Source: Haloarcula sp. (GTDB lineage: Archaea > Halobacteriota > Halobacteria > Halobacteriales > Haloarculaceae). Taken from it: a stretch of 5,621 nt of DNA. A program made the position numbers and the translations under genes. The notes under the pieces are model-generated. The model was not told the DNA's origin. It ran no database searches and was given only the letters and a program-made list of their open reading frames with translations. The stretch covers positions 1 to 5,621 of the forward strand of contig JAQCNK010000296.1 of assembly GCA_028275075.1 (NCBI GenBank). The letters run 5' to 3'. Each line of letters begins with the position of its first letter. Within the stretch, counting starts at the first letter, position 1. Positions 1-4,699 of this stretch are shown here, piece by piece.

Positions 1-1038
1 GACTACTACGAGAGTATGGTTATCCGGCTGTACGAGTACCACGGAAGCGCCAAGGAACCACAGTCGGCATCCCAGCCGTTCGTTTACGTCATCGACTGGG
101 ACCGAGCGACGACCCGCAACGGTCGAGTCAGACAGGTCTCACCGGAGGACGGATCGGGCGTAGTGAAACAGTTCCAGACGATGGAAGCGGCCCAGAACTT
201 CACCGAGTCTGACGGGACCGCACAGATCGGCGGCTTCGGGGCACAACCCGGCGAGCGCGTGCCGGCGCTGGAACACTACCGATACGTCGGCTCCAGCGAG
301 ACGAGCGCCTACAGTTCGGGCGCGTACACTAGGAGTCAACTTATCGAGACTACGGCCTTCGGGGCATTTGAGGATCCTGTAGTGGCACAACTGTCGCGGC
401 TGCCGTCGGACACCTGTACGGACAGCCAGAAAGCGATACCCCTGGGAAGCGCAACCTTCTGTATGGCTGACGCGGCCGCCAAGACGATGAGCCACACCAA
501 CCCGTCGTGGACCAAGACGTTCGAGCGTATACCCGGTGGGACGATTGCGGGAACCGCACCCGCGAACCAAACTGTCGAGGCAACTGTGCCGATGCGAAAC
601 AGCATCACTGGCGAGACGTTTGAATACACCCAGCAGGTCCAAGTGGGCGATGACGGCCGCTTCGAGATGACTGTCCCGTACTCGACGACCGGCTACGAAG
701 ACTGGGGGACAGACGAGGGGTATACGAACGTGAGCGTTCGCGCGGAGGGGCCGTACGAGTTCAGCATCCCCGCAAGCACCCGCCGTTTGATTCCGCTCAA
801 CGGTACCGCTCAGGTTACCGAGGGGCAGGTTGTCGGCGAGAACGAGTCGGCGACGACGGTCAATCTGACTATCCCGACCAACACCGATACGAGCAGCAAC
901 GAAACGACGAACGACACCACCAACGAGACATCGACTGACGCAGATGGGTCTTCGACGGAAGACAGTTCGGTTACCGAGACCAGCACGAACGACACGTCAA
1001 ACATGATCGTGGGACCGACAGCTAGACCGGTACCATAA
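1..1038 (+). CDS. aglB: Archaeal oligosaccharyltransferase AglB, C-terminal part (5' truncated)
   Basis: The reading frame is open from base 1 and ends at TAA 1036-1038, so this is the last 345 codons of a gene starting left of the window. AglB is the membrane enzyme that moves a lipid-linked glycan onto Asn of N-X-S/T sequons in surface proteins such as the S-layer glycoprotein. The assignment rests on stretches resembling the extracellular C-terminal region of haloarchaeal AglB: RLYEYHGSA just after the left edge, ERVPALEHYRYV, NPSWTKTFERIPG, PYSTTGYEDWG and YTNVSVRAEGPY. The transmembrane half and catalytic WWDYG motif would lie upstream and are not visible. There are 10 N-X-S/T sequons, six of them between bases 841 and 990, where the protein becomes a Ser/Thr/Asn/Asp-rich, probably disordered tail. 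Two Cys sit about 20 residues apart in the middle. It converges on the HEWD gene, with 45 bp between stops. Family assignment is from recall, not a search. Confidence 0.85.
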   Translation, partial: DYYESMVIRLYEYHGSAKEPQSASQPFVYVIDWDRATTRNGRVRQVSPEDGSGVVKQFQTMEAAQNFTESDGTAQIGGFGAQPGERVPALEHYRYVGSSETSAYSSGAYTRSQLIETTAFGAFEDPVVAQLSRLPSDTCTDSQKAIPLGSATFCMADAAAKTMSHTNPSWTKTFERIPGGTIAGTAPANQTVEATVPMRNSITGETFEYTQQVQVGDDGRFEMTVPYSTTGYEDWGTDEGYTNVSVRAEGPYEFSIPASTRRLIPLNGTAQVTEGQVVGENESATTVNLTIPTNTDTSSNETTNDTTNETSTDADGSSTEDSSVTETSTNDTSNMIVGPTARPVP

Positions 1039-1083
1039 ATCGTTACAACCGACCGTATGAGGAGCAACGAACAGCCAGCGGTA

Positions 1084-1263
1084 TTAGGAATTGACCGGGT
1101 TGAAGCTCCCGTTGATGTCCCACTCGTGGAGACAGTGTGGATTCCCGGACTGTTTCGTCCCGTCGTCGACTTCGATCCGCCAGGTAGTGGCAGCCTCGTC
1201 CCACACATCGTGTCGCCCACATCGTTCGCACGTCCGCTCACGTGGCAAGCTAAGCACTGTCAT
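1084..1263 (-). CDS. Small HEWD-motif haloarchaeal protein with putative zinc-binding CxxC and HCLH motifs
   Basis: Translating the minus strand from ATG (1263-1261) to TAA (1086-1084) gives 59 residues. The protein has C12-E-R-C15, then DVWDE at 19-23, an acidic centre, and a C-terminal HCLHEWDINGSFNP at residues 43-56. C12, C15, C44 and either H43 or H46 could form a small zinc site; this is inferred from spacing. The HEWDING(x)(F/Y)NP ending is one I recall from a small conserved haloarchaeal family named after HEWD, with no known biochemical role. In-frame GTG (codon 3) and TTG (codon 6) are alternative starts. ATG is preferred because an in-frame TAG lies only five codons upstream. It is third in a minus-strand tandem after the PadR and unknown-protein genes, with a 121-bp gap, so it may have its own promoter. 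A weak AT-rich element near 1281-1290 is suitably placed for a leaderless transcript. Confidence 0.8.
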   Translation of the reverse strand: MTVLSLPRERTCERCGRHDVWDEAATTWRIEVDDGTKQSGNPHCLHEWDINGSFNPVNS

Positions 1264-1329
1264 ATCTGGGCTCTATACGTGAATAGTTATCAGCGTGCCG
1301 GTCCATACAGTTTTTTCGGGGTTGTGGGG

Positions 1330-1380
1330 CGCTCCGAACAGCCAACACAGACCCCTCTGCGGAGACGTTCCCTCGGAGCG
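1330..1380. repeat. 8-bp perfect inverted repeat just downstream of the unknown-protein gene
   Basis: CGCTCCGA (1330-1337) and TCGGAGCG (1373-1380) are perfect reverse complements separated by 35 bases, starting four bases past the stop of the minus-strand gene at 1385-1840. The loop contains a shorter CTC/GAG pairing around TGCG. It could be a 3' RNA structure that stabilises or ends the transcript. On the minus strand no T-tract follows, so a classical terminator is not supported. The function is unknown and chance is possible in GC-rich DNA. Confidence 0.4.
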
Positions 1381-1384
1381 TCAT

Positions 1385-1840
1385 TCAGAAGTCGGGGAGG
1401 TCACCGGCGTCGACCTCCTGGGCCTCCCAGTCGAGGTAGTCGTCGGCCAGCACGTCACAGACGACCTGGCCGAGTTCGGTCAGTCCGGCGTTAATAGACG
1501 AGACCGTCTCCCAGGATTCGAGTTCCGGGTGAATATTCCGCTCGCGCCAGTTCTCGGGGAGTCCGGGCGCGTGGTAGCCCACCCGTCCGGCAAAGGAATC
1601 CCAGAAGAAGTCGAACTCGCCGACGAGGTCGAGATCAGTGACGATGGCCCACGTCTCCTCGTCGAGGGCGGTGTCGGCGGCCCACTCGTTGAACGCCGCG
1701 TCCCAGGCGCCGTCGGCGAGCGCTTCGGACAGCTCCTCGCGTCGGTACTCGTCGCCCTGTACGTCAACGTCGTCGTATTCGTTCGTGTCAACTGCAGTCG
1801 AGAGTGTCGGTCGATCAGGGGCAGGTACGTCCAGTGTCAT
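1385..1840 (-). CDS. Conserved-looking haloarchaeal protein of unknown function, very acidic, no lysine
   Basis: I do not recognise a named domain. The chosen start is ATG 1840-1838, giving 151 residues. The frame stays open upstream to 2005, but that extension is rich in Arg and Ser, is unlike the rest, and runs across the end of the PadR gene. A TATA-like element about 26 bases upstream also favours 1840. The product is soluble, with no signal peptide or membrane segment. By count it has 39 Asp+Glu, 6 Arg, no Lys, seven Trp and a single Cys. Distinctive stretches are TWAIVTDLDLVGEFDFFWDSF, GYHAPGLPENWRERNIHPEL, then ETVSSINAGLTELGQVV before an acidic end DLPDF. The composition is that of a halophilic cytosolic protein. 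It lies 109 bp after the PadR gene on the same strand, so it could be co-transcribed or separately promoted. Function should not be assigned from the sequence. Confidence 0.82.
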   Translation of the reverse strand: MTLDVPAPDRPTLSTAVDTNEYDDVDVQGDEYRREELSEALADGAWDAAFNEWAADTALDEETWAIVTDLDLVGEFDFFWDSFAGRVGYHAPGLPENWRERNIHPELESWETVSSINAGLTELGQVVCDVLADDYLDWEAQEVDAGDLPDF

Positions 1841-1861
1841 AGGCCCCCTTCGACGGCGAGA

Positions 1862-1869
1862 AGCATAAG
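1862..1869 (-). promoter_or_regulatory. Candidate TATA box for the unknown-protein gene
   Basis: On the minus strand the sequence reads CTTATGCT, centred about 26 bases upstream of ATG 1840. This is the spacing expected when transcription starts at or next to the start codon, as in many leaderless haloarchaeal transcripts. It is a weak match to the haloarchaeal TATA consensus and no convincing BRE was identified. Confidence 0.4.
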
Positions 1870-1898
1870 CGTCATCGACTTCGGTAGCGGTAAGACTG

Positions 1899-1943
1899 GA
1901 GACAGCGACTCGGCCGAAATGTCTCGGTACGTCGCTCCGACAT
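1899..1943. repeat. Nested inverted repeats between the PadR and unknown-protein genes
   Basis: GAGACA (1899-1904) pairs with TGTCTC (1920-1925) across 15 bases. The same right arm region also gives ATGTC (1919-1923) facing GACAT (1939-1943) across 15 bases. The two pairs share bases, so they could be alternative hairpins or a regulator site; ATGT/ACAT arms are typical of PadR operators, though the usual spacing is 8. They lie just beyond the PadR stop and upstream of the next gene's TATA-like element. Short arms mean chance is a real possibility. Confidence 0.3.
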
Positions 1944-1949
1944 CCCGTC

Positions 1950-2225
1950 TCAAGCTGTGACGTACTGGGACTCCCAGTCTTGTCTCGCCTCGAGTTCACG
2001 CTCACCCCGGCGCGTCAGGGTATAGAAGTTGGTCCGCCGGTCACGCTGGCCCTTCTCGACTAGTCCCTTCTCGACCAGCGTATCGAGGTTGGGATAGAGT
2101 CGGCCGTGATTGACCTCGCTCTCGTAGTATCCTTCGAGTTCATCTTTGATCGCGAGCCCGTGTGGCTCATCCAGTCCCGCGATAACGTACAGTAAGTCAC
2201 GCTGAAACCCAGTCAGGTCATGCAT
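1950..2225 (-). CDS. PadR-family winged-helix transcriptional regulator
   Basis: From ATG 2225-2223 the product is 91 residues and is essentially a lone PadR winged-helix domain. It opens with DLTGFQRDLLYVIAGLDEPHG (helix 1 and turn), then AIKDELEGYYESEVNHGRLY leading to the family signature G-R-L-Y-P-N-L-D-T-L-V-E-K-G-L-V near residues 37-52. The wing follows with DRRTNFYTLTRRGERELEAR. The C-terminal dimerisation helix of longer PadR proteins is absent or very short, as in small PadR subgroups. ATG 2234 (three residues longer) and ATG 2261 (twelve longer) are in frame; 2225 is favoured because the recalled haloarchaeal relatives begin MHDLTG or similar. PadR proteins are usually ligand- or stress-responsive repressors, often controlling themselves and a neighbouring membrane protein gene. 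Here the divergent traB-M50 pair is the obvious candidate target, which is inference from position. Confidence 0.9.
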   Translation of the reverse strand: MHDLTGFQRDLLYVIAGLDEPHGLAIKDELEGYYESEVNHGRLYPNLDTLVEKGLVEKGQRDRRTNFYTLTRRGERELEARQDWESQYVTA

Positions 2226-2258
2226 ATGTCTCATTATACAGTTGGCGTCCACACATAT
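2224..2258. promoter_or_regulatory. Possible PadR operator and inverted repeat at the PadR gene start
   Basis: Two overlapping signals occur here. ATGT (2226-2229) plus eight bases plus ACAG (2238-2241) is one base from the ATGT-N8-ACAT arrangement described for bacterial PadR operators. ATATGT (2224-2229) is also the exact reverse complement of ACATAT (2253-2258), 23 bases apart. They cover the start codons and probable 5' end of the PadR gene, so binding here would fit autorepression. No binding data exist in the window and the half sites are short. Confidence 0.35.
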
Positions 2259-2318
2259 CATTGTTTCTAAAGTACCGGTAATATACTTACTAACAAGTTA
2301 TCTACCGTCGTCGTGCGG

Positions 2319-2339
2319 TTACTCCTATTTTACTCCTAT
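2319..2339. repeat. Tandem 10-bp direct repeat with 11-bp period
   Basis: TTACTCCTAT occurs at 2319-2328 and again at 2330-2339, separated by one T. A degenerate third copy, TTTACTATAG, follows from 2342. An 11-bp period places the copies on nearly the same face of the helix, as for side-by-side protein binding sites. The repeat lies about 130 bases before the traB-like start and about 95 bases before the PadR start, so it could serve either gene. Confidence 0.6.
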
Positions 2340-2351
2340 AGTTTACTATAG
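2336..2351. repeat. Inverted repeat CTATAG-N4-CTATAG
   Basis: CTATAG at 2336-2341 and 2346-2351 flank TTTA. CTATAG is itself a palindrome, so the site is both a direct and an inverted repeat. It overlaps the end of the 11-bp-period repeat. It may be a dimeric regulator site; the evidence is symmetry and position only. Confidence 0.4.
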
Positions 2352-2469
2352 ATTACGCGCGCCAGAGCCAGTATTCAACATCATATCCTGCTATATTGTC
2401 ACTCTTCATTTCGAGTCAGCAACATTGACCGACCCGACAAGGGTAAAGGAAGCGACTGTGTAGGCGGGC

Positions 2470-4005
2470 ATGATGACCGAATACACGGCATCGGCGGACG
2501 ACGAACTTCCCCAACCGAGAGATGAGGGGTCCGTCGAAGTCGTGGGGACTGCCCACGTCTCCGAGCAGAGCGTCGAGGAAGTGGAATCAACACTCGAACA
2601 GCGCCGTCCCGATATTGTCGCTGTCGAACTCGATGAGGGACGGTATCGCCAGATGCAGGGCGAGACGCCCGACGACCTCGAAGCCAGCGACCTGCTGCGG
2701 GGGAACACCGTGTTCCAGTTCCTGGCGTACTGGATGCTTTCGTACATCCAGGCACGTCTTGGTGACCGCTTCGATGTCGAACCCGGCGCCGACATGAAAG
2801 CCGCCATCGAAACCGCCGAGGAACTCGGCCTGGGTCTGGCTCTGGTCGACCGGGATATCCAGACCACAGTCCAACGGTTCTGGGCCAGACTGACCGGCCG
2901 TGAGAAACTGACGCTGCTGGGGAGTCTCCTCGCGGAGCTGGGGCCACCACTCACCGTCGGTCTGACCGTTGGTGCTGTCTTCGGCGGCGGTTTCGCTGTT
3001 GTCGCCAGCGCGTTTCTCGGGACCGTCGTGTTGCCGGCGGGCGGGTTCGGCGGGACAATACCGGCCGGGTTGGTCGGTCTGTTAGATACGCTGGTCGTCA
3101 TCGGTATGATGAGCGCCGGGTTGGGACTCCCGCTCGCAATACTGTTGGGTCGCTTAGGCGGCGACGCCGAAGCTGTCGAGGCGTTCGATATCGAAGAGAT
3201 GACCGACACTGATGTCGTAAGCGCGATGATGGAGGAGTTCCGGCAGTTCTCGCCCGGCGGCGCGGAGGCGCTTATCGACGAGCGCGACGCCTTCATCGCC
3301 CACCGCTTGGTCGAACTGCGTGAGGCGGGCTATCACGTCGTCGCAATCGTCGGTGCGGGTCACCGCGAGGGTATCGAGCGCTACCTTGCACATCCCGAGG
3401 AACTGCCGCCGATGGAAACGTTGGTCGGTACCGAGAGCGGCGGCCGGTTCTCGCTGTACGAACTCGTGGGCTACGCCATCGGATTCGTGTTTCTCATCTT
3501 CTTTGGCCTCCTCGTGCTTGGCGGGGCGAGCCAGGCCCTGCTGCTCAAACTGTTTGTCGGCCTCGTGGTCGTCAACGCTGTCTGTGCGGGTGGATTAGCC
3601 AAAATCGCGGGGGCCCATTGGTCAAGTGCGGCCGCCGCGGGGCTGTTCGGGTGGTTGACAAGCCTCTTCCCGCTGCTGGCAGCCGGCTGGTTCGCCGGCT
3701 ATGTCGAGTTGCGTTACATCTCCGTTAACGTGGGCGATATCGCAAAACTCAACGAGATACTCGGCGATGAGGAGGCCCCAATTGCCGATCTGATCGCCCG
3801 CCTTCGAGCGGTTCCGCTCTTCCGACTCATCTTTATTGTCGCGCTGGCAAACGTCGGGAGCGCAGTGGCTTCTTACGTTGTCTTCCCGCTGCTCTTGCCG
3901 TATCTTGCAGCAGGCACCGACGGAATCAATGGAATCGGTGACGTTACCGACCTGCTCTGGAACGGTATCGAGCAGGGGACCCAGATACTCGTTGGGGTGT
4001 TGTGA
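2470..4005 (+). CDS. TraB/PrgY/Tiki-family multi-pass membrane protein, putative metallopeptidase-like
   Basis: The product has 511 residues. The N-terminal TraB domain opens with G26-T-A-H29-V-S, followed by VAVELDEGRYRQM with conserved-looking E53 and R58. The second motif G295-A-G-H298 precedes REGIERYL. Paired GxxH motifs with conserved Glu and Arg typify TraB, PrgY and Tiki proteins, which share a putative metal-dependent protease fold. Two hydrophobic segments (about 161-188 and 199-226) lie between the motifs, splitting the domain. Four more follow (about 332-351, 357-378, 387-410, 452-478), with GAH at 381-383 and LLAAGWFAGYVE, resembling the C-terminal region of archaeal TraB proteins. 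Bacterial TraB/PrgY prevents self-response to peptide pheromone and animal Tiki trims the Wnt N-terminus; the archaeal substrate is unknown. ATG 2473 is an alternative start, since two ATGs are adjacent. Its stop overlaps the M50 gene start, so the two are an operon. The divergent PadR gene suggests a regulator. Confidence 0.88.
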   Translation: MMTEYTASADDELPQPRDEGSVEVVGTAHVSEQSVEEVESTLEQRRPDIVAVELDEGRYRQMQGETPDDLEASDLLRGNTVFQFLAYWMLSYIQARLGDRFDVEPGADMKAAIETAEELGLGLALVDRDIQTTVQRFWARLTGREKLTLLGSLLAELGPPLTVGLTVGAVFGGGFAVVASAFLGTVVLPAGGFGGTIPAGLVGLLDTLVVIGMMSAGLGLPLAILLGRLGGDAEAVEAFDIEEMTDTDVVSAMMEEFRQFSPGGAEALIDERDAFIAHRLVELREAGYHVVAIVGAGHREGIERYLAHPEELPPMETLVGTESGGRFSLYELVGYAIGFVFLIFFGLLVLGGASQALLLKLFVGLVVVNAVCAGGLAKIAGAHWSSAAAAGLFGWLTSLFPLLAAGWFAGYVELRYISVNVGDIAKLNEILGDEEAPIADLIARLRAVPLFRLIFIVALANVGSAVASYVVFPLLLPYLAAGTDGINGIGDVTDLLWNGIEQGTQILVGVL

Positions 4006-4643
4006 TGAATCTCACGTTCAGCGAGCGCGAGATACGGGATCTCGTCGTCGCGTGGCTCGCTCTCGGCGTTGCGTTCACGCTCTTGCTTGAGCGGGATATC
4101 GTCGCCGCACTCGATCTAGGTGGACAGCTAACCGGCCTGAACCCCACTGCCGTCGGCGAGGCGCTGCTGGTCAGTCTACTGACGGTCGGCGTCGGCTTCC
4201 TGTTGCATGAACTCGCCCACAAGGTCGCCGCCGTCCGCTTTGGACAGGCCGCCACCTTTCGCGCAGACTACCGGATGCTGGGCTTTGCTGTCGTCGGCGC
4301 ACTCGTTGGCTTCCTCTTTGCCGCTCCCGGGGCCGTCGTTCATCGGGGTCGAATCACGCCCAGAGAGAACGGGGTCATTGCGCTGGCTGGACCCGTGACG
4401 AACCTGGTACTCGCCGCTGTCTTCCTTGTGCCGTTCCTCGCTGCACTCGGTTCGGGTACCGGTGGTTTCATCTGGGAGGTCGCTTATCGCGGCCTCCAGA
4501 TCAATCTCCTACTGGCCGGGTTCAACATGCTCCCCTTCGGCCCGCTGGACGGCCAGAAGATTCGGGCCTGGAGCACGGCCGTCTGGGCCATCGTCGCGAT
4601 TCCGTCGCTCATACTGGCCGTCGGCGCGCTATTCCTCCTCTGA
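4005..4643 (+). CDS. M50-family (site-2 protease type) intramembrane zinc metalloprotease
   Basis: From ATG 4005 the product has 212 residues and is mostly hydrophobic. The HExxH zinc motif H68-E69-L-A-H72 sits at the end of a membrane segment. GPVTN follows, and the second active-site motif N174-M-L-P177-F-G-P-L-D182-G supplies the third ligand Asp. These are the defining site-2 protease features. About six hydrophobic segments are seen (near 13-29, 50-68, 86-106, 125-147, 165-180, 190-212), with no PDZ domain, so this is a compact archaeal form. Such enzymes cut transmembrane segments of regulators or signal-peptide remnants within the bilayer. ATG overlaps the upstream traB-like stop by one base (TGATG), and GTG 4002 is an alternative start with a four-base overlap; both imply translational coupling. 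The product may cooperate with the TraB-like protein in membrane peptide processing, but its substrate is not visible. Confidence 0.9.
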   Translation: MNLTFSEREIRDLVVAWLALGVAFTLLLERDIVAALDLGGQLTGLNPTAVGEALLVSLLTVGVGFLLHELAHKVAAVRFGQAATFRADYRMLGFAVVGALVGFLFAAPGAVVHRGRITPRENGVIALAGPVTNLVLAAVFLVPFLAALGSGTGGFIWEVAYRGLQINLLLAGFNMLPFGPLDGQKIRAWSTAVWAIVAIPSLILAVGALFLL

Positions 4644-4670
4644 GAGTGCCGGACCTAGGGAACGATGCTC

Positions 4671-4676
4671 TTTTGC
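4671..4676 (+). promoter_or_regulatory. Candidate TATA box of purM
   Basis: A TTTTGC element begins 29 bases before ATG 4700, in the usual position for a leaderless haloarchaeal promoter. No ribosome-binding sequence is visible between it and the start codon, which agrees with leaderless translation. The same T-run could also help end transcription of the upstream traB-M50 pair. Confidence 0.45.
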
Positions 4677-4699
4677 CCGCCCCACGCACCGTTTTCGGT

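Larger units (their letters stand above)
2235..2469. other. AT-rich divergent intergenic region between the PadR and traB-like genes
   Basis: No gene is supported here. The stretch 2261-2360 has 37 G+C in 100 bases by count, far below the flanking genes, which marks it as a regulatory region. It holds AT-rich elements usable as minus-strand promoters (TAATATAC at 2279-2286, TCTAAAG at 2266-2272) and plus-strand promoters (CTATATTG around 2391-2398, GGTAAAGG at 2442-2449), plus the direct and inverted repeats listed separately. The element at 2442-2449 lies about 25 bases before ATG 2470 and would suit a leaderless traB transcript. The 2391-2398 element would instead give a 5' leader of roughly 50 bases. 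Which is used cannot be decided by eye. Confidence 0.55.

Noticed and set aside
139..642. Minus-strand open frames opposite aglB
   Set aside because: Arg/Gly-rich shadow translations with no domain, against a plus frame matching AglB along its length.
1057..1494. Plus-strand open frame of 145 codons after aglB
   Set aside because: It crosses the HEWD gene and ends in an Arg/Pro/Ser-rich stretch; it looks like a shadow frame.
1295..1960. Plus-strand open frame of 221 codons opposite the acidic unknown-protein gene
   Set aside because: The minus-strand frame has halophilic acidic composition, a suitable promoter position and a structured-looking sequence; the plus frame is Val/Gly/Arg-rich and runs into the end of the PadR gene.
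1841..2005. N-terminal extension of the unknown-protein gene back to 2005
   Set aside because: The extension is Arg/Ser-rich, overlaps the PadR 3' end and removes the well-placed TATA-like element; ATG 1840 is a better start.
2242..2463. Plus-strand open frame of 73 codons in the PadR-traB spacer
   Set aside because: Derived from AT-rich regulatory DNA; composition is not halophilic, and it would overlap the repeats and candidate promoters.
2406..3296. Long minus-strand open frame (296 codons) opposite the traB-like gene
   Set aside because: Ser/Arg/Pro-rich low-complexity translation unlike a halophilic acidic protein; it is the antisense shadow of a clearly coding gene in GC-rich DNA.
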